From: Balaenoptera acutorostrata
Lineage: Eukaryota; Chordata; Mammalia; Artiodactyla; Balaenopteridae
Direction: 5' to 3'
DNA: 64,000 nt
Assembly (NCBI RefSeq): GCF_949987535.1
Contig: NC_080074.1
Coordinates: 36,191,641-36,255,640, forward strand
Under the pieces are notes generated by a model that made no database searches, was not told where the DNA came from, and saw nothing but the letters and a program-made list of their open reading frames with translations. Made by a program: the position numbers and the translations under genes. Shown here piece by piece: positions 46,165-58,050 of this stretch. How positions within the stretch are numbered: the first letter of the stretch is position 1; each line of letters begins with the position of its first letter.

Positions 46165-46450
46165 AAATAAAATGATAAAGAGCAGGAATTAATTAATTAA
46201 ATCGATAAGTAAATAGAATCAACAAATGGGAAGTTGCATCTTTGAATAGCTGGACAAAATTTAACAAACTCTCACAAGAGTTGACAAGAAAAAAAAACAG
46301 AAAAACAACAACAACAAAAAAGTTATTAAGAATGAAAAGAGGAGATAACTACAGACACAGTAGGGAAAATAATATAAAAAACAAACAAACAAGCATGGTG
46401 AAACTATGTATTATATAATTCAAGTAGATAGGAATCAACAACAGGTAAAA
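46165..46450 (+). mobile_element. Old L1 ORF2 (RT region) fragment
   Basis: 'agagcaggaattaattaatt', 'agaatcaacaaatgggaagt', 'tctttgaatagctggacaaa' and 'aactctcacaagagttgac' correspond to the L1 ORF2 segment before the RT core ('...aaaagctggttctttgaaaa...'). Broken by many substitutions. Confidence 0.55.
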
Positions 46451-48509
46451 TTTATAACATATTGTTTGTTTAAAATGACCGAGATATGAAACAAAATTAT
46501 AATAAATTTGAGTCAGAGAGAAGGAAAGGGATGAAGATAAGGACATTCAAAAGTTATGTAATGTTCTATTATTCTTAGGCTGTTTGATGAATTCACAAGT
46601 ATTCATGGTATATTTTATATTATATATTGTACTTATTCTGTTTTGTATATGAGATATTTCATGATGAAATTTTTAAGTGATAATTTTTTAAAGGATAATA
46701 GCAGATTCATAAAGTGAATCTCTCTAACTATATGAACATATTTTACTGTCAATTCAGAAAACATGATACTTATATATCTTTCTAATTGGCTATCTAGCTT
46801 TGAGGTAGAAGAAAATGTAACTGTTAATATAGTTATGATTACTTGCATTGGAAAAAACAACTTGTATCTTGAATATTTTATCTATGACTATTCCATCACA
46901 CAACTCCTCTTCACTACAAAAGAGAAGATTTAATTAATTTAAATAAAACTTCTTCCTAACTAAAACATAAATCATATTTTTATTGGGATAGTTCATACAA
47001 TAAATATTCCACACATAGCATTTTACTATAAAATAAAATAACTATATTTTAATATTTAATATTAACATTATTTAATATTTCTCTGTTCTGTTAGCTCAGG
47101 CAATTTCCTATGTGGTTTCAATTGGCATTTTTCATTGTTCTTTGCTTGTCTTAATGATCCAGAAATTTAAAAGGGGTTATGACATATTCATTAAATTTGT
47201 TCAGACCTTGAAATAGTCAAATAATGGGAAGTATGCCTTTGCAAAGCATAGGCATGTTAGTCTTTGATTCTTTCTATGGCTTAGACTGCTTTATGACTTT
47301 CTCTCAGTAAAAACCATAAAATTAAAATGACCATGCAAGGGTTTATGAAGCACCTCTGACCCAACATAGAGAAGCTAATGGTAGTAAAATTGTTTCCTAA
47401 ATCTGCTAAAATACCTGGAGGGAACAATTTTACAATACATGTGCAGACAGGAGGTCTGGGAAATCCATTTTTTGGGAAACCCCTCATCTGGCAGCTGCAC
47501 ATAGAAAGAAAAGTGTCAGTGTTCACAAATTATATTTTAAATATTGCAAAATATATGTGAAACCACACCTTAGCTATCATACTTGGGAGAGAAATGAATA
47601 AAAGACCTTGACAAAAATTAAAGTATAATTATTACTGAAATCGTGAACATTAATAGTTACTAGAACATTACTCAAGTTCCATCTCTCATTGCATGTCTTT
47701 TCTAATAGTAGAGACAAGAAATGAGTGATAAAAACATTGGATTGTTGAATTAAATGCCTCTCACCATTATTTCTTTCCTAAAAATAAAAATCATACCATC
47801 CGAAAGATCTGAGTTTATAGGAATGGACTGTATCCTCAAATTATATTAACCCAGTTTTTTCTCTAAGCATCTGAATAGATTTAATTCTCTGCCTTACATA
47901 ATTTTATATAAGGGGGTTGAAACTTACACATATTGCTCAGTATATAAAAAATTACATACATTGCTCAACACTTGAGACCTTGGAAATCTTAACCATCATT
48001 GGTTTTGTGTTATGTTTTGAGGGAGACTGAGATCAGAGGACTGAGAAAAAGAGGCAACATGACATAACAGTGAATTGATGCAGTCACTGTATTTGAGTGC
48101 TATCTACAACGTGGCTTTCAAATATTTTATTACATTATTGTTAACTTGGTCTTTATAGTATGTATTATCTTGGTCATTATCAAGAAATCTGTGCCTAACA
48201 ATGGTTAGGTTTTTTTTTATTATTACATAACAAGAAGAGGTGGTGATGGTAATAGCTGGAACAGCTCAATAATCTTCCAGTCTTCTGTAACTGTAATTCT
48301 CATGGCCTTTCACGAACATCCTAAGATGACCACCATGGCTCTAGCAAAAATAATCTTTAAATGGCAGGAAGACAGGAGAAGAGCGGTTCAAGCTATAACT
48401 ATCCCTTTTATCAAGAAGCAAAAGTCATTTCATGATCACCTCTTGCTCATGTACATCTTATTGTACAGAAAAGTAGCATGCGACCCCTTTTCAGGGCAAT
48501 AAGTCATAA
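46451..48509. other. Unassigned AT-rich stretch
   Basis: Mostly unassigned. A 13-bp near-perfect inverted repeat pairs 'gtaaaattgtttcc' near 47384 with 'ggaacaattttac' near 47421. No gene: frames at 47281, 47378 and 48302 have no recognisable domain. Confidence 0.45.
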
Positions 48510-48762
48510 TCGTTTTGCAGTAGTAACATCAATGATCACTGATCACAAATCACCATAACAAATATAATAATAATGAAAAGTTTGAAATATTGCTAGACTT
48601 ACCAAAGGTGATGCAGAGACATGAAGTGAGCAAATGCTCTTGGGAAAATGGCACCAATAAACTTGCTTAAGGCAGGGTTGACACAAACCTTCAAATTGTA
48701 AGAAAAACAATATTTGTGAAGTGCAATAAAGAGAAGCACAATAAAAAGAGGAATGCCTGTAT
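48510..48762 (+). mobile_element. Tigger1 3' end
   Basis: 'tagtaacatcaatgatcact', 'gatcacaaatcaccataac', 'gaaatattgctagacttacc', 'ggcagggttgacacaaacc' and the terminal 'gaggaatgcctgta' follow the last 250 bases of Tigger1 in order. The 5' part and the transposase are missing. It uses the same subterminal sequence as the rearranged copy at 11.5-12.1 kb. Confidence 0.85.
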
Positions 48763-48949
48763 TTTATTCTATTTTGTTTGTAACATCTAAATCTGGATCA
48801 AAGGATATTAATTTTAGTCTCTTTTAAAAATATATGCATTGTGCTATGAGTTCCTATGAAGATTTTTGTTTCAGCCTATAAAATTTGATATTATGTGTTT
48901 AGTATCATATATAGTCTCTCTGTATATATATTATAAGTGTGATATTTTT

Positions 48950-49160
48950 ATTTAGCACTTGAAGATATTGTTCTTTCTTCTGCCATCTGTGTTTTGCCAA
49001 GAAGTCAACTATCAGTCTAACTGATATTCTTTTGTAGGCGATACTGATTTTTTTCTCTGTATGCTATTAAGATGTTCTTCTTGACTTTGATGCAATGAAG
49101 TTTCTGTATAATCTGATTTATTTAGGATGTGTTGGACTTTATGAATTTGAGGATTCATGG
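48950..49160. mobile_element. Old L1-like fragment
   Basis: 'tctgccatctgtgttttgcc', 'aagaagtcaactatcagtct' and 'tgtaggcgatactgatttt' resemble an old L1M non-coding block usually seen in reverse. Weak evidence. Confidence 0.35.
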
Positions 49161-51329
49161 AAATACCATGACATCTTGCTTGACGTCGTCTTCACTCAAA
49201 AGGTTGTGTATTACTTTGGCCAGCTGCCTAGGCAGCTCAACAGCTGTACTCATCTGAAAGCTTACTCCCTCACGTGTATAGTACCTGAATGAGAAGACTT
49301 GAACAGTTGAAAACTGGAACAATTGGGACTCCTCAGTTAGCTCTTGACATATGTATGTGTTCTCTCCAGCCTAAAAGCTTCACGGTACTCATATTTCTTA
49401 CACTGCAGCTTAGAGCTCCAAAGGCACTTGTTCTAAAAGAAAGGGCTAGGTGGAGTCTGTGTTGCCTTTTACAATCTCACTTCAGAAGTCACATAGTATC
49501 AATTCTGTCATGCTCTATCACAGGAAGTTTAAAAGAGATACCCAGGTTTAAGAGGAGGGAAGTTTTTTAGAAGAGGTTGTGAGACAGAGTTTATATTGGT
49601 GAGGACAAATTTGGAAATTACAATAGAATCCAAACCACCTGATAACTTTTCAGAAAATTTCCTTGGCTGTAGTTTATTTTGGAGATTCAGGTAACATGGA
49701 TATGAGTTCTGAACCTACTTATGATTTCAAGTTTTCAGGGGAGTCTCGTTTCCAAATCAAGACCAAGACATGTAAGTTTCCTTTGTGGATTGGATTTTTC
49801 ATGGTAGTGGTGGTGGTGCTGGTTAAGTTTATCATTTCATCAAACAGCAGTCTTTCTTTAGGGAGGGTTGCCTGTTTCAATCGCCCAACATTGCACTAAT
49901 CAAATTGTAGACTCTAGGCCTTCTTTTTTCATCCTTCCATGCCTTTTAAAACCTAAATGAGAGGTTTTACCCTTGGAGAAGAATCGAGTAGTGACAACTA
50001 GGGAACAATGAGAGAGCTTCTGGGCTTTTATAAATGTTCTACTTCTTGATATAGGTATTGATTAAACAGCTAAGTTAACTTTATGAAGACTGATGGGTAC
50101 ATTTATAATTTGTACACTTATATGTATTGTGCTATAATTCAATAGGATGTAAAACAAACCAAAAAGTGAAAAACAAAGCTGTGGATAACAAGAGATTTAC
50201 AAATAATTTCCTAGAGCTGTCTTCTAGTTTAGCATTTTAATTTTTGTGGTTATTTTCAGTTTCTAATCTACTCTATTACTAAAAATGGATAAATGGAAGT
50301 ATAAAGTTTTTCACACTAAATTCTTTTTTGAATGTCATTGTTTTTAATTTACCCAAGTCTGACACCATTTAAACTAGTGCATTGCCTCTGTGAGAAGGAA
50401 TATAAAATTCATAGAAAGTCTGCATATATCAAAGGATAAATCAAAGGATGTTTGAGATTAAACTATCAATTTTCACAAAGAATGTTGTGTTCACAATAGA
50501 AGCAGGATTGTCATAGTATTAAAATTAAAGAGTGGAAGTATTAAAATTAAAGAGTGGATCTCCTATTAAAAAAAGAGGAAATTAGATCTCTCAAAAATAT
50601 GAGATAAAAAAGAAAGTACAGCATTTTTATTTGTATAATTTACAAAATCATTTCAAACAAATTATTTGATTTTGGACTCATACAAAAGTGTGTGACATAG
50701 ATCTTATTACCACAGTTACCCTATTGGTGAAATGTTTTCTATTACCTCTAGGTAAACACACTGCATTGTCTCTGGCTTGGCTCCTAGGATACTATTATTT
50801 ATATTATTATTTAATTATTGATACTGCTAATTTCATACCAGACACACGTATAGGACTTAAGATGTGAAGCTCTGAACCCGTAGACACTCCAACAGCAAAC
50901 TTGCAATTGCTATACTTAGCCACATGGCACTGAAGGAGAAAGTTTATTACCCATTTGGCTTTATCCATGATGGGGTGGCTAACCCTGCCTTGAATTGACT
51001 TTCAACCCCACACAGTTCAAACATTAGTACCTTGATGGCCTTCCCCAAAATATAGGAAATGATGCTTAGGTTCTAGAATTTTTAATACTCCTTTGGAAAT
51101 TTAGGATGTCGGTAGGTGTTAGAAAAAATTTTAAAACTTGGTTTGCTCAACTAGTCAACAAATTTCTCAATTCCTCTCATGTGCCAGGTTCTACCCTAAG
51201 TTACGGATGTACAAAGATTGCTAAGACATAACCCATTGCCTTCAAAGAAATCACAGGACTGTTTTCTAATTCAGGAACATTCAGAAAATAAATCTAAAAA
51301 ACATTTAGTTAAGAAGGTATCCCCCGTAT
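49161..51329. other. Unassigned stretch with a 22-bp tandem duplication
   Basis: Holds an exact 22-bp tandem duplication at 50515-50558. Otherwise unassigned. Frames at 49289 and 49663 have no domain I recognise. Confidence 0.45.
50515..50558. repeat. Exact 22-bp tandem duplication
   Basis: A unit starting 'agtattaaaattaaag' and ending 'agtgga' occurs at 50515-50536 and again at 50537-50558 without a mismatch. Identity of both copies suggests a recent slip. Confidence 0.9.
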
Positions 51330-51690
51330 CTATAACTCTGTTTCTGTCTTATGTTTGTTCATTTGTTTTGCTTTTTAGATTCCACATAAAAGTGAAATCA
51401 TATAGTATTTGTCAAACAGTATTTGGTGGTTGCCAGAGGGGAGGGGTGTGGGGGAAGGAAAGAAACAGGTAAGGGAGATTAAGAGTACAAACTTCTAGTT
51501 GCAAAACAAATGAGTCACAGGTATGAAATGAACAGTGTGGGGAATATAGTCAATGACTATGTAATATCTTTTTATGGTGACATATAACTAGATTTATCAT
51601 GATGATCATTTTGAAATGTATAGAAATATTGAATCATTATGTTGTGTATCAAGACTTAACATAGTGTTGTAAGTCAATTATACTTCAAAA
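51330..51690 (+). mobile_element. L1 3' end with 5' inversion
   Basis: 51335-51417 reads L1 3' UTR in antisense ('tgtttctgtcttatgtttg', 'tagattccacataaaagtg', 'aaatcatatagtatttgtc'). From about 51420 onward the same UTR continues in sense ('tggtggttgccagagggga', 'agtgtggggaatatagtcaa', 'gtaagtcaattatacttcaa') to an A-rich tail at about 51680-51704. This is the pattern left by twin priming. A second weak L1-like UTR piece follows at 51705-51765. Confidence 0.75.
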
Positions 51691-51765
51691 ACAAACAAAC
51701 AAACTCATAGAAAAAGAGATCAGATTTGTGGTTAACAGAGGTGGGGGATTGGGGGAAGGGGCATT

Positions 51766-52589
51766 GACTGCTTTTTTAAAAAAAGAAAAAAAAAAGACAT
51801 CCCCCTTTTCTATTCTATTCATGACTTTGTCTTTTTCATTCTTCAAAAAGAGTAAGAGAAAATTGAATTTATGTGTAAATGTGTGTGTAGTTGTTGGGAT
51901 TACATGCTTTAATCTTTCTGGAGTTTCAAATTACTACTCTTCCCATTATGCAATAAAGCATGTAGGCTTTTCTCAGTGAAGGCCTATGCTTCAAGACAGG
52001 AGAAGATGCGGAAAGGCCAGCCCCTATTCAGATCAGCCAATAATTCTAACTAAAAACAAAATATAGTAGACATTGAGATCCCCAGGGAGAACTTGGCATA
52101 TGCTCTACGTAAAGGCCAACATCAGCTGTAATCAATGTCTTACCATACCCTCAAGCTCTGGCTCCTCTGCTTTTTCAACATGAGCAAGCCACTCAGATCT
52201 CATTGGAAACTCTTTTTTTTTTCTGAAATGCTCCTACCAGGGAGATCCACTGTCAGACAAACAAATTGTAGTTGATAGTGGTTGATTTTAAATTGGAATT
52301 TTGTACAATTTCAGATATACTTTGTGAATTCTACCGAATGCCCTTGTGCAATTTACAAGTTGAACCCTAGGTATACCACTGATAAAGTAGCTGAAGAAAA
52401 CATCTGAAATTTAAGTGGAAGAGAAACATTAATTTATGAAGATGAGTAAATGTGTTTATTATAGATGCAGATTGCCCTTTGGATTCTCTGCACTATATAT
52501 CAATAAAATATATGTGTAAGAAATGCATTTTTGTGTTTATCTTTTCCTGGAAGACAGAGAATATAAGATGCTATTCAGGATTTGTCAAA
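51766..52589. other. Unassigned stretch
   Basis: No assignable feature seen. Confidence 0.45.
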
Positions 52590-52890
52590 ACAAGTTGCAC
52601 CCTACACTCCAGCCACACCAAACTACATATGTTTCCTGAATATGGCTCCAGCTCATACTGGGCCTTCTGCCTAGAATCATATTCCCTTCACTCCCCCATC
52701 TCTCTTTCACACATACACATACACACAGACACACACGCACAACATGATTTTTTTTCTGCCTTGTAAACAGTGATTCCTCTTTCATTATCATAAGCTCCTT
52801 ATAGTATGTTGTTTTGTTAATGTTTTAACTCCTTGCTTAGCAGTGAACCTACTACATAGTAGATACTCAATGAATAGCAAATAAAGAAAG
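52590..52890 (+). mobile_element. L2 3' end with (CA)n inside
   Basis: 'acactccagccacaccaaac', 'tgggccttctgcctagaatc', then 'cctactacatagtagatact' and 'caatgaatagc' at the end follow the L2 3' order. A degenerate CA-rich tract (about 52711-52740) sits in the middle. Confidence 0.65.
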
Positions 52891-53158
52891 GAAGGACAGA
52901 AGTAACCAATAAGTGGAATATATTCAGTAAAACACTGTGGTAAGGATTCACGATATTTCATTCTCTCAAACAACAAATTTGGGAATTTCAGGGCACATAA
53001 AATCTAACTAATAAGTAAGCAAGAATGTTTTCAATTATCACTAATTCATGAAGAATCTGAATATTGAAAACAATTCTAAACATGAAATAAAAATAGTATG
53101 TGAAATCATCATAGTAAAGTGAAACTCAAATCTTATATCGGTTGTGGAAACCTACAGA

Positions 53159-53160
<2 letters not shown>

Positions 53161-53192
<32 letters not shown>
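53161..53192. repeat. (GT)16 microsatellite
   Basis: Uninterrupted GT units, directly visible. Confidence 0.95.
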
Positions 53193-53194
<2 letters not shown>

Positions 53195-53586
53195 CCTTGT
53201 TTTATATATGAGAGACAAATTAGTGAAGCCATAGTGATTAAGGCATAAGGCATGTAAACTTTCCACAAAGAATGAGTTTCCAGCAATGATAATATTACAT
53301 AAAAAGTTTTCTGGCATGATGAAAGGACACAATTTTAAAAGTCACAACAGGAAAAATGATTAGCAGTATAAGTGAACACATAAAGTCAAGTTAAGCATTG
53401 CAAGACACATGCACATGGCAGCTTTTTAGTTAAAAAATATATTAAGAATAATGGTTTAAAGAAAAATTGCCATTTAAGTTTACAGTCAAAAATAAATACA
53501 AAGTACCATAAAGTTTAAGAAATGTTTCCTTCTTTCATACCTGAATTTAATGATTGTGAAAAAATATATATTGACTCTTTATGATT
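53193..53586. other. Unassigned stretch
   Basis: AT-rich, with no assignable repeat or gene. Confidence 0.45.
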
Positions 53587-53602
53587 AAAATTGTATTATT
53601 AG

Positions 53603-53947
53603 GGGCTTCCCTGGTGGCGCAGTGGTTGAGAATCTGCCTGCTAATGCAGGGGACACGGGTTCGAGCCCTGGTCTGGGAGGATCCCACGTGCCACGGAGCG
53701 GCTGGGCCCGTGAGCCACAACTACTGAGCCTGCGCGTCTGGAGCCTGTGCCCCGCAGCGGGAGGGGCCGCGATAGTGAAAGGCCCGCGCACCGCGATGAA
53801 GAGCGGTCCCCGCACCGCGATGAGGAGTGGCCCCCACTTGCCGTAACCAGAGAAAGCCCTCGCACGAACCGAAGACCCAACACAGCCAAAAATAAACAAA
53901 CAAATAAATAAATAAATAAATAAGGGAAAATAATTTGGAAAAAAAAA
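53603..53947 (+). mobile_element. CHR-type SINE with 28-bp internal duplication
   Basis: Full-length plus-strand copy. The body shows 'ccgcgatgaagagcggtccc' followed by a second 'gcaccgcgatgaggagtggc', the same duplication as in the SINE at 29089. A (TAAA)n tail is followed by 15 other bases (53924-53938) and then A13. A 16-bp target-site duplication, aaaattgtattattag, lies at 53587-53602 and 53948-53963. CpG-rich and young. Frames of 60-110 codons on both strands across it are artefacts. Confidence 0.95.
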
Positions 53948-53963
53948 AAAATTGTATTATTAG

Positions 53964-55247
53964 AAAAAGTCACAGTACCTTATTGATATATATGAGTGAC
54001 TCATACTATATGTTGTTTATATACATATTTTTTTACTGTTGTTTAAAAACCAGGTTTTTTCTTCCCTTGTTTGTAATTTATTTACTCATTGTCAGCACAA
54101 GAAAACTCCGGCGCATGTGGATAAATTTTGGGGAGTACTATATGCTTTAAAATTATCCCAGTTTTTCTTTTTTTCCTCCTTTACTTTTCTTTCTGAATCA
54201 GTTGGTGTTTTTGAGGTTCACTTCTAATAGGAACTCATTACTCTCTGATTTCCCTTATTTGTTTCTGTATGCAGGGCTCTCCTGGGCCATGTAAAAACAC
54301 ATGTAGAATGTTTCTATTGTTAATAGGTGCCCTGTGCCTCCAGATCCTACCTAAATCTATGTAATTTACATCTATTATCCATAGAATAAAATCATGTTTT
54401 TCTCCTCTTTAAAGAAAATTACAGTTGTCCTCAAGTGTGGCCTCAGTTGAATAGCTCTGGAGAGTCAAGTGTCCCATGTATAAAACCAAGGAAGATATAA
54501 GCTTATTATTCCCCACTGGATATTATAGACACAACATTTTAAGTACAAATGTTTCCTGGATTGAAATGTTTGGGAAAACTCAAATATTTCAGTGATGGAA
54601 AAATACTCTAATTAATTATGTAACTGGTAATTTGTTTCTATGCAGCTTACTTTTTTATATGTCCGTGTTATTTAAATGTGCTACTATTTACTAGGATTTT
54701 ATGAAAAGTGAAATGTTTTTATTCAAACCACATATATTCTGTTGCACCCTAAAAAACAACAAAAACACCATCAAAAATAATAAAAGTAAAATAAAAACAC
54801 TGACATACTGATATTATGCTGAAGGCTGGAAACTAGCATATGAGTCTGTGTTACATTATGGTACATCCTATGTCAGAAACCATTTGGTAAAGAAGAAAGT
54901 GGTGTAGTAGAGGGGTTTAGAGATGGGAGTCCCAGAGTCAACTGGTTGTATTGAAAACATCCGAAGTTCATGGGGCTTGGTGTCCTTGTTTACTGGCTTG
55001 GACTCCATGATGTCCAAAGTGCACAATCATTGAAACATATGAAGTAAGAATCAGCTATATGCCTTTCAAAACATCAATTTATATATTGATATTCATAGGT
55101 TTTCTACAATGAGGTCTAACTTACATTAAAACCTTTACTAGGAGAATGTGCCTACTTCAGAAAGCAAGTTCATACTCATCACACAGCTGATTCTCCGTTT
55201 CTCCTTGATAGTTTTGCAGATACTTGGAAACCCTTTAAAATATAATA
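53964..55247. other. Unassigned stretch
   Basis: No assignable feature. Moderately GC-richer near 54260-54500, with no recognised family. Confidence 0.45.
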
Positions 55248-55566
55248 CAGTCATCCCTCAGTATCCATGGGGGATTGGTTCCAGAACCCCCAAGAATATC
55301 AAAATCCATGGCTGCTCAAGTCCCTAATATAAAATAATGTAGTATTTGCATATAACCCACACACATCCTCTAGTACACTTTAAATCACCTCTAGATTACT
55401 TATACTACCTAATACAATATAAATGCTATGTAAATAGTTGCCTGCACATGGCAAATTCAAGTTTTGATTTGGGGAACTTTCTAGAATTTTTTAAAAAATA
55501 TTTTCTATCTGTGGTTGGTTGAATTCCTAGATGCTGAACCCATGGATATGGAGGGCTGACTGTATA
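55248..55566. mobile_element. MER2 (Tigger-group DNA transposon)
   Basis: Starts 'cagtcatccctcagtatcca' and ends 'ggatatggagggctgactgt', an imperfect terminal inverted repeat of about 22 bp. Internal 'gattggttccagaaccccca', 'atggctgctcaagtccctaa' and 'gcatataacccacacacatc' are typical of MER2. The length of about 320 bases is close to that of the family, so this is a nearly complete non-autonomous copy. Confidence 0.9.
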
Positions 55567-56107
55567 GAAGTACATCTGTATATTTTCACCTTGTAAAATC
55601 AAATAATACCTTTATTCTTCAAACTTAGTGTTTAGCTAATCTTAACTATTAGTCATTTCTTGGTAAAAACTTTTTGCATTTTTTTACTTCATCTTTATCT
55701 TTTTTCTCTCTTTATAGAATTAAAAAGGAAAAATCAAACAAAAGAGAAAATAAATATTTGTGATACTTAGCACTGTAATATGATTAGCACTTTCATGTAT
55801 TTTCTTCAGGTTTATTTTCCTTGGTACAAACATTACATTGTAGGCTTAAAATGATAGGAAAAAAAAAAAAAAAACATTGTGTTCTGCTTTTGGTGACGGT
55901 GGAATGGTGTCAAAGGAGATTGGTAGAGCATATGGGGTTTAGGGACTCCACTGCCTGGAGTTGAGACTTGGCTGCATTTTAGAAGCTGTGAAGCCTTATG
56001 TAACCTTGCAAAGATTGTCTTCTTGCTTATAAAATTGTGAGGATATATATACATATATATATATACAAGGGTGTTAGCACAATAAGTACTCTAAATATGA
56101 AAATGTG
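55567..56107. other. Unassigned stretch
   Basis: No assignable feature apart from an A17 run near 55859 and a (TA)n near 56045. Confidence 0.45.
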
Positions 56108-56120
56108 ATAGCTATTATTT

Positions 56121-56438
56121 TTTTTTTTTTTAAAGATTTATTTTTTTTTTTTTTATTGATTAATTGATTGATTGATTGCTATGTTGGGTCTTCGTTTCTG
56201 TGCTAGGGCTTTCTCCAGTTGTGGCAAGCGGGGGCCACTCTTCATCACGGTGCGCGGGCCTCTCACTGTCACGGCCTCTCTTGTTGCGGAGAACAGGCTC
56301 CAGACGCGCAGGCTCAGTAATTGTGGCTCACGGGCCCAGCCGCTCTGCGGCATGTGGGATCTTCCCAGACCAGGGCTCGAACCCGTGTCCCCTGCATTAG
56401 CAGGCAGATTCTCAACCACTGCGCCACCAGGGAAGCCC
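56121..56438 (-). mobile_element. CHR-type SINE, minus strand, with (TTGA)n tail
   Basis: Full body in reverse. A 13-bp target-site duplication, gatagctattatt, lies at 56108-56120 and 56439-56451. Many CpGs of the standard body are TG or CA here ('cttcatcacggtgcg', 'gtcacggcctc'), so it is older than the copies at 29.1 and 53.6 kb. The tail is TTGA units rather than TTTA, followed by two T runs around 'aaagattta'. Confidence 0.95.
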
Positions 56439-56451
56439 GATAGCTATTATT

Positions 56452-57234
56452 ATTGTTATTTTTTCTTATTACATCATAATATTTCTATGTTATTAAACGT
56501 GTTGAAAACACACATAAAACCTACAGAATAACCTATCAAGTGGTTAAAGCTATTTTATTAAGCAACCCTGACATGCCCTTGTATAGAATTTAAATTACAT
56601 TTAGTTCATCATTATTTTCAATAATTTTACATTAATAGACTTGCATTCATCTTTAATTATTACCTCAAGATAAAATGCTGAGCATTGTATCTGCTCAGTT
56701 ATTATCTAGTCTCTTCCACTTTTTTAGTTGGGTCGGTTTTGGTTTCAGAGCTATAGTCTTTTAATTACTATAGTGTTTAAAATGTTTTCAAAATATATAT
56801 TCATCAGATTAGATTCTCTAACCTTATTTTCCAAATGTTTCTTGGCAATCTTCCCATGAGGTTTTCCTAGTATGATCTTATAATTATTTTATGTCCTCTG
56901 TATACATCCTGATTCTAATTGTCTTTAATTATATTTTCTCACTTCATTCATTTTCATTATTTTAGGACTTAATTTGTTGAAAGCATATTAATTGATGATC
57001 AGGAAGCAATATGCTATGTATCTTATATGCTATTTTGATGGTTTCTATGTTTATACAGATGTTTTACTGGGTTACAGTTATGTCTAGGATATTTGTTGAT
57101 GGTTTTGATTTGATTGTGACCCATTAGAACATTATAAATTTCAAATAGTGAGAAATAGGAACTTAACATCTTCCTGCAAAGTGACTGATTTTCAGTAATA
57201 GATTAAACAGGAGCTGCCTTAGTTATATCATCCA
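56452..57234. other. Unassigned AT-rich stretch
   Basis: No assignable feature. Confidence 0.45.
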
Positions 57235-58050
57235 GTCATGAATTACTGTATTCACTGCTACACCCTAGTCCAAGGCATTCTCAACTCTGCCCTGAAGTAA
57301 TGCAAGAGCATCCTGCTTCCAAACTTGCCCCTTTAGCTTGTTCTCAACCAAGCAGCCACAGTGATTGTTTTGAAATGTAAAATAAGTTAACTTACTCCTC
57401 TGCTCAAACACTACTTTGGCTTCCTATTTCACTTTAAGTAAAACCCAAAGTTATTGCTTAAGTCATCTGACCCCCTATGGTCCCTCTGACCTCATAATCT
57501 ATTATTCTCAATACCCTCTCTCTGATGAAGCCAAGCTGTTTGTCAAACAGGCAAAGAACTCTCTTTACTTGGAGACTTTGTACTAGCTTTTCCCATTGTC
57601 TGGAGTGTAATTCCCTTATATATTCACTTACTTCCTCACTTCCATCAAGTTTATTCTCAAATGATAATCGAAGACTAAAGCTTTCCTTGTCCACCCAACA
57701 TAAAGTAACACTCCTTTCACCAGCACTCCATGTATCCCTTCCCTGCCTTTATTTTAATCCATAACATTTATTACCATCTGAGTACATTTGCTTCTTGTCT
57801 GGTACCAGCACCTTTGGGACATATCACTTCCTCAGTGGGCTCCATGGTGCCTATTCCCTGAGCTCCTAAGATACTAGCAGTAGCAGAACATATGGTAGTA
57901 GTTGTCTGCTTATTTACTTATTGTTTACCTCTTCCCACTGGAATATAAGCTCCATGAGGGAGAGATTTGTTTTTCTTTACTGTTGTTTTCACTCTTAAAA
58001 CTGAAAGCCTAGTAGAGAGACTAAAGTCAAGCACAAAGGATCTCAATAAA
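57235..58050 (+). mobile_element. L2 3' region, longest copy
   Basis: Colinear with L2 over about 800 bases: 'gcagccacagtgattgtttt', 'cttactcctctgctcaaaca', 'ctggcttcctatttcac'-type block, 'aagtcatctgaccccctatg', 'gtccctctgacctcataatc', 'tttattaccatctgagtac', 'actggaatataagctccatg' and 'aggatctcaataaatgtg' at the 3' end. About 120 bases at 57785-57905 do not follow the family order and may be a later insertion. Confidence 0.8.

Noticed and set aside
46349..46546. Minus-strand hydrophobic frame resembling a small membrane protein
   Set aside because: Hydrophobic Leu/Ile/Phe-rich frames are expected by chance in the antisense of A-rich DNA, and this one overlaps an L1 ORF2 fragment.
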